From: Paenibacillus mesophilus
Lineage (GTDB): Bacteria > Bacillota > Bacilli > Paenibacillales > NBRC-103111
Direction of reading: 5' to 3'
DNA length: 64,000 bases
NCBI RefSeq assembly: GCF_005938385.1
Contig: NZ_VCRA01000004.1
Location: 463,755 to 527,754 of the forward strand
The notes under the pieces were generated by a model. It was not told where the DNA came from, ran no database searches, and worked only from the letters and a program-made list of their open reading frames with translations. This document shows, one piece after another, positions 1 to 7,043 of the stretch. The position numbers and the translations under genes were made by a program. How positions within the stretch are numbered: position 1 is the stretch's first letter; each line of letters starts with the position of its first letter.

Positions 1-119
1 CGTTCATGACCGTAATTCGGACAATATTGGTCCAAGAAATGCGTCTTCTCGTCGTTCAAATAAATAAGCTGGCTGATCAGTTGGGTACGCGAACCATTCA
101 GTGCGAGACTATGGCTCAT
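1..119 (-). CDS. 5' end of an unidentified gene running off the left edge
   Basis: A leftward reading frame starts at ATG (117-119) with a strong AGGAGG box about nine bases upstream and stays open to the edge, giving about 39 residues beginning MSHSLALNGSRTQ and continuing LISQLIYLNDEK. The segment is soluble-looking with no signal peptide or membrane stretch. I do not recognise the family. The start overlaps the end of a 23-codon ORF, so translation may be coupled. Confidence 0.55.
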   Translation of the reverse strand, partial: MSHSLALNGSRTQLISQLIYLNDEKTHFLDQYCPNYGHE

Positions 120-180
120 AGTAGATCTCACCTCCTAAACGAAGCTTCTCCACTACAGCCTTCATGGCAGCTCTTCTCAT
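109..180 (-). CDS. 23-codon ORF overlapping the next start, possible leader peptide
   Basis: ATG at 178-180 follows a full AGGAGG box (189-194) at 8-base spacing. The ORF encodes a basic peptide starting MRRAAMKAVVEK and stops at 109-111, eight bases inside the downstream gene. The downstream gene's own ribosome binding site lies within this ORF. The arrangement is typical of translational coupling or a leader peptide. It could also simply be a short real protein. Nothing identifies its function. Confidence 0.4.
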   Translation of the reverse strand: MRRAAMKAVVEKLRLGGEIYYEP

Positions 181-351
181 TTCGTTTTCCTCCTATAACA
201 ATATAGGCCTCCACATAGCGGGGCCTGCAGCTATCGTATCAAATTTCCCATAATAAATCCATCAAAGCGTTTGCAGTCCCAACCGGAATACAAAGAAGCC
301 CGTCCCTATAAGCAGCATAAGGCCAGGCTCCACTTGTTCGTCCACGCATGA

Positions 352-828
352 TCAACTGCGCGAGAACCCTTCTTCCTCAAGATATTCCTTCGCTTCTTCG
401 TAAGTTTCGAATACCGAATCCAGGTCCATTCCGGAGAAAATGTACCACATTTGATCCTCGTCATCCAATTTGAGCGTAAGCGATTGCTTCTTGCTATTCG
501 TCCATAGCTCTTCCCCCGCTTGCGCGGCCTTGCCGGATCGGCCTGTGCCATAGGTCGTCAGCGATCGAATCGACTGTCCGATCAAGGAGCGGAGGTCGTC
601 CGCGGACAACTCGCGAATACTGACAAGCCCTTTCTCGTCGGTGTCGTATCCTTTCAGAAGACCCGCATACACATAACCGTTGCCATTCGGATGCAGGTGA
701 TAGACGACCGTCTTTTTATCGTGCACGCTTGCTTCGCAGTGATAATTGACCCGTCCGAGGGATACGTTTTTGCGCTGCAATTCGGGAAAGGAATCGGCAA
801 TGGCAAGCTTCTCTTCAAAACTGAGCAT
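352..828 (-). CDS. conserved-looking hypothetical protein, 158 aa
   Basis: ATG is preceded by GGAGG at a good distance. The protein is acidic and soluble, with no signal peptide, membrane segment or catalytic motif I can name. It ends in a helical, Glu-rich stretch (ETYEEAKEYLEEEG). It is divergent from the ABC transporter gene, sharing an intergenic region of about 160 bp. Codon use resembles the neighbouring chromosome. I do not recognise the family and assign no function. Confidence 0.6.
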   Translation of the reverse strand: MLSFEEKLAIADSFPELQRKNVSLGRVNYHCEASVHDKKTVVYHLHPNGNGYVYAGLLKGYDTDEKGLVSIRELSADDLRSLIGQSIRSLTTYGTGRSGKAAQAGEELWTNSKKQSLTLKLDDEDQMWYIFSGMDLDSVFETYEEAKEYLEEEGFSRS

Positions 829-866
829 TCGGGTGATCCTCCGTATCGTAGTGAGTGATTGTCTTC

Positions 867-872
867 ATTATA
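867..872 (-). promoter_or_regulatory. extended -10 element for the leftward hypothetical gene
   Basis: Read leftward, the site is TGCTATAAT, a perfect sigma-A -10 with the TGn extension. No good -35 lies 16-18 bases upstream, as is common for extended -10 promoters. It is about 40 bp before the start codon. Confidence 0.4.
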
Positions 873-934
873 GCACAGGAGCGGAGCGCATCCGATTTTC
901 GCCGCGGCTCTTTTGGAAACAGGTGAATCGAGAT

Positions 935-963
935 TTTACAGCCGTACCGAACTGCTGTAATCT
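935..963 (+). promoter_or_regulatory. sigma-A type promoter for the ABC/GNAT operon
   Basis: TTTACA, a 17-base spacer and TAATCT lie immediately before the TTG-started ABC transporter gene. The predicted 5' untranslated region is only about 20 bases and includes the GGAAGG ribosome binding site at 973-978. Confidence 0.5.
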
Positions 964-990
964 ATTGGTATTGGAAGGTGGCGATAAGAC

Positions 991-3135
991 TTGAGTTTTA
1001 TCCAAATGATACTGCGCCAATTCGCCCGCTATAAACTACTTTTCGGCTTGTTTGTATTTTGCATGTTCGTAGAGGTCGCTTATGCGGCGGCAGCCCCTCT
1101 GAGTCTGAAATATTTGGTCGATGAAGCATTTACGCCCAAGGACCTGCAAATGTTCATCCTCATTTTGAGCATTTTGATCATCGGGGGATTGCTCAATATT
1201 AGCGCCGGCGCATGCGGGGATTATTCGCTTGGCAAGCTTAGCGGCGAGGTTATCCGGAAGCTGAGGCTCGATCTGTTTATCCATCTGCAGCGGCAGTCGC
1301 TTCCTTTCTATCAGCGCTACAAAGCAGGTGATCTTGTCACCCGCTTTGCCGCCGATTTGTCCTCCATGGAGAGAGTCGTGCGCAGTACGAGTCCTCTCTT
1401 TCTGAAGGAAACGTTGAGCATCCTGCTCGGACTGGCTATGCTTTTCTCCATCGAATGGAAACTTACACTGGCCATGCTCGCCGGCTCCGCGCTGATGTTC
1501 GTCGGACCCCGGTTGCTTCAAAACCGTGCGGAAGCCGCCAATACGGGCTATAAAGAAGCACAGGAACGCTTCGCCAATACGATCGACGAGATGGTCAAAG
1601 GCCACAAAACGATCAAAGGCCTGCATCAGCAAGGCAAATTCCGAGAACGTGCCGGCAAACAAATTCACGATCTGTTCTCCCTCGGCTTGAACCTGCACAT
1701 GATCAATTCCTGGATGGAGCGTTTGCCATTAACGGCTCTGCTCATGATGAACGGGGTCATGATCGGCTTCGGCGGATATTTGATTTTTCAGGACGAGCTT
1801 ACGGTCGGCGGCTTTATGGCCTTTTTCACTTTATTTCTGATCGTCGGTCAAAATGTCTCCAACCTGGCGTTCCTCATCCCGAACCTGATCGATTCGAGCG
1901 TCAGCTTCCGCCGCGTCTCGGAGCTTTTCGAGCAGCAGCCCGACGTTCCCGAAGCGGCGGCCCCAGTCGAGCTTCCGTCCTCCTTCGCCTCGCTCCGGAT
2001 GGATCGGGTCACCTTCGGGTATACCGGGGAAGCCGATCAATTGCAGGACGTCAGCCTGCATATTGCGGCCGGGAGCTATGTGGCATTCGTCGGACCAAGC
2101 GGCTCCGGCAAAAGCACGGCGTTGCAGCTGCTGTCGCGTTTCTACGATCCCGGACAGGGCACGGTAGCGATAGACGATTATGACCTGCGCACCGTCAGCG
2201 AGTCTTCTTTAAGAAAGCTGTCCACGCTCGTTACCCAGGACACCTTCCTATTCAACGCAACGATCCGGGATAATTTGCTGCTTGACGGAGTGGATTCGAC
2301 GGACGAGGACATGATCGAGGCGGCGAAACAGGCGAAAATTCATAACGTTATCGCCGGCTGGCCCGCGGGATACGATACACTCATCCACCACGAAGGGGGT
2401 TCGTTATCCGGCGGCGAACGTCAGCGTATCTCGCTCGCAAGAGCGCTCTTGAGGAGACCGAAGCTGCTTCTGCTCGATGAAGTAACGGCTGCCCTGGACC
2501 CCGCTACGGAAGCGGATATCAATCAATTGATCCAGCAGCTCCGCCGGCATATCACGATTGTTTCCGTAACCCACCGGCTGGCCTCCGTCGTGAATGCCGA
2601 TACGATTCATGTGTTCAAGGATGGCCGAATCGTAGAAACAGGCACTCATCACGAACTTCTGCGGCAAAACGGGCTGTACGCCAATTTGTGGGAGAAGCAG
2701 CATGGGTTTCACCTGTCTCGGGACGGGCTTCATGCAACAGTCGATGTGGACCGGCTTGCGAAGCTGCCTTTTTTCGAAGGAATCGAGCTTCCGCTGCTTC
2801 GGGATATCGCCACCCTGTTTTCAACCGAAACATGCCAAGAGGGCGACGCGATTGTCCGCGAAGGCGAGGAAGGGAATAAATTTTACATCATTGTCCGCGG
2901 CAAGTTCGAGATTAGGAAGAAGCTTCCTGAAGGCGAGAAGCAGGTAGCCGTTCTGCAGGACGGCGATCATTTCGGCGAAATCGCACTGCTCAAAGGCATT
3001 CCGCGGACCGCGACCGTGAGAGCCATGGGTCCATCCGTGCTGTTGTCCGTAAGACGGGAAGCTTTCCATAGATTGACCGCCGAATACCCGCAAATGCTGT
3101 CGACACTCGAGCACACGCTGCAGAAGCGCATTTGA
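991..3135 (+). CDS. ABC exporter (membrane + ATPase) with C-terminal cyclic-nucleotide-binding domain
   Basis: A 714-residue half-transporter starting at TTG with a GGAAGGTGG box upstream. Residues 1-300 are a six-helix ABC exporter membrane domain. The ATPase follows, with Walker A GPSGSGKS near 368, signature LSGGERQ near 472, Walker B LLLLDE near 492 and the His switch VTHR near 528. From about 583 an added cNMP-binding domain carries GDHFGEIALLKG and the phosphate-contacting Arg in PRTATV. Such transporters export lipids, peptides or drugs as dimers, and the tail may gate activity. It is first in an operon with two GNAT-fold genes and a mini-ORF, which suggests export of a small acylated or peptide product. 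The substrate is unknown. Confidence 0.85.
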   Translation: MSFIQMILRQFARYKLLFGLFVFCMFVEVAYAAAAPLSLKYLVDEAFTPKDLQMFILILSILIIGGLLNISAGACGDYSLGKLSGEVIRKLRLDLFIHLQRQSLPFYQRYKAGDLVTRFAADLSSMERVVRSTSPLFLKETLSILLGLAMLFSIEWKLTLAMLAGSALMFVGPRLLQNRAEAANTGYKEAQERFANTIDEMVKGHKTIKGLHQQGKFRERAGKQIHDLFSLGLNLHMINSWMERLPLTALLMMNGVMIGFGGYLIFQDELTVGGFMAFFTLFLIVGQNVSNLAFLIPNLIDSSVSFRRVSELFEQQPDVPEAAAPVELPSSFASLRMDRVTFGYTGEADQLQDVSLHIAAGSYVAFVGPSGSGKSTALQLLSRFYDPGQGTVAIDDYDLRTVSESSLRKLSTLVTQDTFLFNATIRDNLLLDGVDSTDEDMIEAAKQAKIHNVIAGWPAGYDTLIHHEGGSLSGGERQRISLARALLRRPKLLLLDEVTAALDPATEADINQLIQQLRRHITIVSVTHRLASVVNADTIHVFKDGRIVETGTHHELLRQNGLYANLWEKQHGFHLSRDGLHATVDVDRLAKLPFFEGIELPLLRDIATLFSTETCQEGDAIVREGEEGNKFYIIVRGKFEIRKKLPEGEKQVAVLQDGDHFGEIALLKGIPRTATVRAMGPSVLLSVRREAFHRLTAEYPQMLSTLEHTLQKRI

Positions 3136-3168
3136 TCATTCTAAGAAAAGGAAGGAGCATGCCCTGCC

Positions 3169-3684
3169 ATGACCATGCAATGCAAAAGCTGTACAACCGA
3201 TGACGATTTCGCCAAAGTCAGTCTGTTCGTTCTCGACAACAAACACGACTTGCATCCTTCTTTTTGTACGATGGATATGGTGGAAGCGCTGTATACACAT
3301 GTGACTCAAGGCCATTTGGTGTTCATCGAAAACGCCGATAAGCGGGTCATCGGGGCTTCCGCTTATTACCACGGGACTCCGGAACGGGATTTTCAAGACA
3401 AAGATATCGCTTTCTTGGACATGGCTATTGCCGATCCAGCATATCGGGGGACACGGCTCTTCCTTACCGGATTGCAGTATATGGTGAACGAGATCGCGCA
3501 GGAGCATCCGGAAGTGCAGGAAATCAGACTGGCCGCTCTTGCGGACAATGCGTATTTGTGCAGGTTGTATTCCAAATTTACCGAGACCAGCTATTCGCGT
3601 GAAGGGGCGGCTCTCGAACAGCTCGTGTTTTGTGTCAAAATTAACAAATTACAGGGTATCTTAAACAAATACGGCAAGGTATAA
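3169..3684 (+). CDS. GNAT-fold acyltransferase-like protein, first of a pair
   Basis: 171 residues, starting 33 bp after the ABC gene. A GGAAGGAG box sits about 13 bases upstream, so ATG at 3175 is an alternative start. The core (about 75-140) has the GNAT pattern of a beta strand followed by a loop and helix: IADPAYRGTRLFLTGLQYMV resembles motif A (R-x-x-G/A region) but the usual Q/RxxGxG/A signature is degenerate. It aligns by eye along its whole length with the gene at 3823, including shared blocks around YRxTxLFxxGLQ and LxSKF. Acyltransferase activity is inferred from fold-like features only. An N-acyl amino acid or autoinducer-type synthase would also fit. Confidence 0.55.
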   Translation: MTMQCKSCTTDDDFAKVSLFVLDNKHDLHPSFCTMDMVEALYTHVTQGHLVFIENADKRVIGASAYYHGTPERDFQDKDIAFLDMAIADPAYRGTRLFLTGLQYMVNEIAQEHPEVQEIRLAALADNAYLCRLYSKFTETSYSREGAALEQLVFCVKINKLQGILNKYGKV

Positions 3685-3727
3685 TGAAACTAGGAAACCG
3701 ATTTATACAAGTGAAGGAGGAATCCAC

Positions 3728-3823
3728 ATGGCCTTAATACCCCCTAGTTTTGACAAGAAAAACGGCAGCAAGCTCGGAAGAATCGCGATTTTGAACGATG
3801 CTTTGAGAGCGCAACCTAAGTAA
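3728..3823 (+). CDS. 31-residue small protein between two GNAT-like genes; possible precursor or leader peptide
   Basis: ATG follows AAGGAGG at exactly 7 bases, the best ribosome binding site in the operon. The peptide begins MALIPPSFDKKNGSK and ends NDALRAQPK. Its TAA stop overlaps the ATG of the next GNAT gene by one base (TAATG), so the two are translationally coupled. It has no signal sequence and is Lys/Arg rich with a Pro-Pro near the start. Together with an exporter and two GNAT-like enzymes it could be a ribosomal peptide substrate. The simpler alternative is a coupling ORF that drives translation of the second GNAT gene. Confidence 0.5.
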   Translation: MALIPPSFDKKNGSKLGRIAILNDALRAQPK

Positions 3824-4362
3824 TGCCGTTCCAATTTCGTCCTTGTACCGTGGAAATGGACTATAAGGCGTATATCCATTTTCTGCTCCAGCATCACGCC
3901 GGGCTGAACTTGCCTTATCCGTTTGCCATGAAGCTTAGCTTTATAAGCAGCCCGCTGCTGTTCGGGAAGGGCATGCTCATCATCGATGAAGAGCCTTACG
4001 AAATCGCGGCTGCCGCAGGGTTCGTATACGGCACCGGCGCCAATGAGTATAAGGATCGGCACATATGCCAAGTCGAGGTTGCCTTTATTCGAAGCGAATA
4101 TCGGCGTACCTTTTTATTTATACGAGGACTGCAAGCGCTCGTCGACGAGATGAAAGCGGGCAACCCCGACGTCGAGCAGGTTCAATTCTGGACTTCGGCC
4201 GAACAGGGGGAATCGGAGAAATTGTTTTCCAAATTCGGCGCCCTTCCCGGCTCGACGAAGACGCTTGTGAACGACTTAGCTTTCTATACCGTTCCTTTTC
4301 GTGAGCTGGAGGCGCTTTGCCGGCGTTTTATACCGAGTAGAAATTTAGACCGTCGGGCTTGA
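3823..4362 (+). CDS. GNAT-fold acyltransferase-like protein, second of a pair
   Basis: 179 residues, started by the ATG overlapping the stop of the 31-codon ORF. It is a clear paralogue of the protein at 3169: the segment around EYRRTFLFIRGLQALVDEM corresponds to the first protein's motif A region, and both share the following LFSKFG block. The canonical GNAT acetyl-CoA signature is degenerate in both, so the acyl donor may not be acetyl-CoA. The gene ends inside a rho-independent terminator, which closes the operon. The catalytic role is inferred and no active-site residue can be assigned. Confidence 0.55.
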   Translation: MPFQFRPCTVEMDYKAYIHFLLQHHAGLNLPYPFAMKLSFISSPLLFGKGMLIIDEEPYEIAAAAGFVYGTGANEYKDRHICQVEVAFIRSEYRRTFLFIRGLQALVDEMKAGNPDVEQVQFWTSAEQGESEKLFSKFGALPGSTKTLVNDLAFYTVPFRELEALCRRFIPSRNLDRRA

Positions 4363-4376
4363 CGGTCTTTTTGTTT
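4348..4376 (+). terminator. rho-independent terminator of the ABC/GNAT operon
   Basis: GACCGTC and GACGGTC form a 7-bp stem with a 6-base loop followed by TTTTTGTTTG. The stem overlaps the last codons of the second GNAT gene. Confidence 0.8.
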
Positions 4377-4466
4377 GTTCTTCAGACGTATTCATACATC
4401 ATTAAGAGCAACGAAGTGATCATCAAATCAGCACTCGCGTAATCACCGATCCAAAAGGAGTACGAA

Positions 4467-4889
4467 ATGGAAACGTGCATCAGACAAATCCAAGAAACTG
4501 AGCTTGACGATTTGTTCAAATTAGTGGAGCAGTTTTCCACATCTTTTGTACCCGACAAGGAACTATTCCAAGAGAGCATCGGTCACCTCTTGTCAGACGA
4601 AGCCGCTTTCTTACGAGTGGCCGTACTGGATGGCAAGTTGATCGGGTACTGCTTGGGCTTCGATCATTACACTTTATACGCGAATGGTCGTGTATCTTGG
4701 CTGGAAGAAATAATGGTTGCCGAGGCTTATCGTAATCAAGGAATCGGGAAACAGCTAATGGATAGTTTCGAAGATTGGACAAAGTCGCGGCAGTCACGAT
4801 TAATCGCGTTAGCAACACGCAGAGCGGCGACGTTTTATAAAGGGCTTGGGTATCAGGAGTCGGCTGTTTACTTTCGTAAGCTTTTGTAA
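4467..4889 (+). CDS. GNAT family N-acetyltransferase
   Basis: 140 residues with an AAGGAG box 8 bases before ATG. Unlike the two upstream GNAT-like proteins it has a textbook motif A (LEEIMVAEAYRNQGIGKQL, near 80-98) with the RNQGIG acetyl-CoA pyrophosphate loop, and a typical motif B ending in YKGLGYQES. Length is normal for a stand-alone GNAT. It lies between two terminators and is therefore its own transcription unit. The substrate cannot be predicted. Confidence 0.85.
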   Translation: METCIRQIQETELDDLFKLVEQFSTSFVPDKELFQESIGHLLSDEAAFLRVAVLDGKLIGYCLGFDHYTLYANGRVSWLEEIMVAEAYRNQGIGKQLMDSFEDWTKSRQSRLIALATRRAATFYKGLGYQESAVYFRKLL

Positions 4890-4937
4890 TCGAAGCGGCT
4901 ATTTGGGAATTGGAGCGAGACTTGACAGTGCAACTCC

Positions 4938-4980
4938 AAGGAGTCGGACCCTTCTTTAAGGGTTCCGGCTCCTTTTTTAT
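4938..4980 (+). terminator. rho-independent terminator after the GNAT gene
   Basis: AAGGAGTCGGACCC pairs with GGGTTCCGGCTCCTT around a short loop, followed by TTTTTTATTT. Confidence 0.8.
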
Positions 4981-5043
4981 TTGAATCAAATTAAGCAAAT
5001 ACTGACATTCTAAAACCATACTGCCTCAAGAAAGGTACGTGAA

Positions 5044-5799
5044 ATGGTGAGAAAGCTAGGGGTTCGGGCGCTGACGTTAGGGTTAGGCTGCAGCTTTATT
5101 CTGATATCGGCTTGCTCGACAAATCATGAAATACGCCCACGATCCGTTAATGACCCACATACGAATTTGGTATCGGAAGAACAAACCGACGACCCCGATC
5201 TGTACTTCGGAGATTTAGGAGTCGAACAACAGATTAATGCCCACCGCCTGCGGAGTCTCGCCGCTGCCGATCCGAACAAAAAGGCGTTGGTAGATCCGAA
5301 TGGATTTCCACTCGTCAAACAACATCCCAATCCTTCCCTTCATCCGGACAAGAAGACCTATGTGGAGAGTGCCATCAAAACCGCTGAATCCTATATAGGA
5401 ACCCCTTACGTGTATGGTTCCGATCGAACCGAACCGTCGACGTTCGACTGTTCCGATTATACGCGGTGGGTGTTCTTGACTGCATTGGGGATGGACTTGC
5501 CGTGGGATTCGAGGAGTCAAGCTGCTTATGTCAAAGCCTTCTCCAAAAAGACCTATACTTCATTGAATCAAGCAAAGCGCGGCGATTTGTTGTTCTTTTC
5601 CAGCTATAGAGGAAACCGCGCAGCCGATTATGCAAACTTGACGCCAGCCGATAAGACGATTACTCATGTAGGCATTTATATGGGGAACGGAAAGATCATT
5701 CATTGTCCTTCCAAGAAAAGCGGAGGGGTTCACATTGGCACTTTGACATGGAGGCAGTTGGATAACCGATTCATCTTCGGAGGAACTATTCTTGACTAG
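5044..5799 (+). CDS. NlpC/P60-family cell-wall peptidase, lipoprotein
   Basis: 251 residues. The N-terminus is basic, then hydrophobic, then ISAC with the lipobox Cys at 24, so the protein is probably lipid-anchored outside the membrane. The NlpC/P60 domain fills about 105-251: the nucleophile Cys136 is in TFDCSDYTRWVF and the His in THVGIYMGNGK is near 208. Members cut peptide stems of peptidoglycan, usually D-Glu-gamma-DAP bonds. The 80-residue linker between the lipobox and the catalytic domain has no recognised binding module. It is a single-gene unit, converging on the binding-protein gene that follows. Confidence 0.85.
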   Translation: MVRKLGVRALTLGLGCSFILISACSTNHEIRPRSVNDPHTNLVSEEQTDDPDLYFGDLGVEQQINAHRLRSLAAADPNKKALVDPNGFPLVKQHPNPSLHPDKKTYVESAIKTAESYIGTPYVYGSDRTEPSTFDCSDYTRWVFLTALGMDLPWDSRSQAAYVKAFSKKTYTSLNQAKRGDLLFFSSYRGNRAADYANLTPADKTITHVGIYMGNGKIIHCPSKKSGGVHIGTLTWRQLDNRFIFGGTILD

Positions 5800-5820
5800 C
5801 TCTCACCTTTCCCTTACACA

Positions 5821-5851
5821 AAAAAAAGGAGGCTGCAACATGCAGTCCTCC
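5821..5851 (-). terminator. rho-independent terminator of the sigma/binding-protein unit
   Basis: Read leftward, GGAGGACTGCA pairs with TGCAGCCTCC around TGT, followed by seven T residues. It lies just past the stop of the solute-binding-protein-like gene. Confidence 0.8.
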
Positions 5852-5864
5852 AGTGCCGCCCGTT

Positions 5865-7043
5865 CTAGACAATCGTGTCGGCCCAGTGCTCCAACCGCTC
5901 CCGGACTTGCGCTTTGCCTTCGGCCATGGCGCGTAAATCCTCGTTAATGAGGTGACGCGAAGCATTCCATTTCTGGTTATTGTAAAACGCGCTTTTGCTG
6001 GTTCTCTCCAAGTCGTGCAGATACGGCTCGTACAGGGGATTGTCCAGCATGCCGAGCCGGGCTGCAAGCTTTTTGGTCGAGGGTAAATCGGGAAATAAAT
6101 CGAGCAGCTCCGGATCCGTCGGGTTAGCGACCTCGCGGATGAACTCCCATGCCAGCTCTTGATGAGGGCTCCAAGAGGTTATGCCATAAGAGGCGAAGTA
6201 CATCATATTCGTATCCGCGCCTCCCGGCATATGCGGCAACCCGACGACACCCCATTCATCGGGAGCCTCCAGCACTTGGTGGGTGCGGTAGGACAACTCG
6301 TGAATCATGGCAAATCCCGCTGAAAATAACGTTTTATAATTAAACTGCACCTCGAACGGAAGAGAGGCGACCCGATCACGGTATAGAGATGCAACCATGG
6401 AGATCGCTTCAACGGTTGCCTCGCTATCCGCATAACCGCGAATCGTCGAGCCGTCTTCCGCGGAATAGGCGCCTCCGTTCCGCATGACGTACGGTTCCCA
6501 ATTTTCGATGTCGATGCCCATAAACAAGCCGAATCGCTTGATTGTCCCGTTCTCGTCCCGTTCCGTCAATTTGTGCGCGGCCTCGGCAAACTGTCCGAAT
6601 GTCCATGCGCCGGTCGGATGCGGAAGGCCCGCTTCGTCGAAGCGCTGTTTGTTATAGTAAATTTGCGGAGTAAGCAGATTGACCGCAGGCAGACCGGCCA
6701 GCCGCTCGCCATCCATATTCCCCCGCAGCACCCCCTGGTAAAAATCGTCCGGCGATAAGGCTGGATCCCGTTCCAGAAAGGGCATCAGGTCGATCACATC
6801 GCCACGGCTGAGTAAAGGGCTGACGTCGACTTCCATGACGAAAACGATATCGGCTTCCCTTTCCTGAATGCGCTTGAACATTTCGTAATGATCGGATACG
6901 TAATCGATGATGACCTGGACATCCGGGTGCCGCGTTTCGAACTGTTCCTTTACCGCTTGCATATATTTCGGGGCTTTCCGATAAAGCGAGCCGCTCAAAA
7001 TCTTTAATGCTATCGGGCGCTCTTGTTCCGTCACGATTGACAT
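5865..7043 (-). CDS. solute-binding-protein-like protein lacking a signal peptide
   Basis: 392 residues with the sequence character of family 1 extracellular sugar-binding proteins (MalE/UgpB type): KILSGSLYRKAPKYM, then DIVFVMEVDVSPLLSRGDVIDL, YYNKQRFDEAGLPHPTGAWTF and SWSPHQELAWEFIREVANP are typical blocks. The N-terminus (MSIVTEQERPIALKI) has no hydrophobic segment and no lipobox Cys, so it is probably cytoplasmic. The start region overlaps the 3' end of the sigma-fusion gene by 13 bp, and a GTG three codons in has better spacing to GGAGG. No permease genes are nearby. The coupling to a sigma factor suggests an intracellular ligand sensor, which is inference. Confidence 0.75.
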   Translation of the reverse strand: MSIVTEQERPIALKILSGSLYRKAPKYMQAVKEQFETRHPDVQVIIDYVSDHYEMFKRIQEREADIVFVMEVDVSPLLSRGDVIDLMPFLERDPALSPDDFYQGVLRGNMDGERLAGLPAVNLLTPQIYYNKQRFDEAGLPHPTGAWTFGQFAEAAHKLTERDENGTIKRFGLFMGIDIENWEPYVMRNGGAYSAEDGSTIRGYADSEATVEAISMVASLYRDRVASLPFEVQFNYKTLFSAGFAMIHELSYRTHQVLEAPDEWGVVGLPHMPGGADTNMMYFASYGITSWSPHQELAWEFIREVANPTDPELLDLFPDLPSTKKLAARLGMLDNPLYEPYLHDLERTSKSAFYNNQKWNASRHLINEDLRAMAEGKAQVRERLEHWADTIV

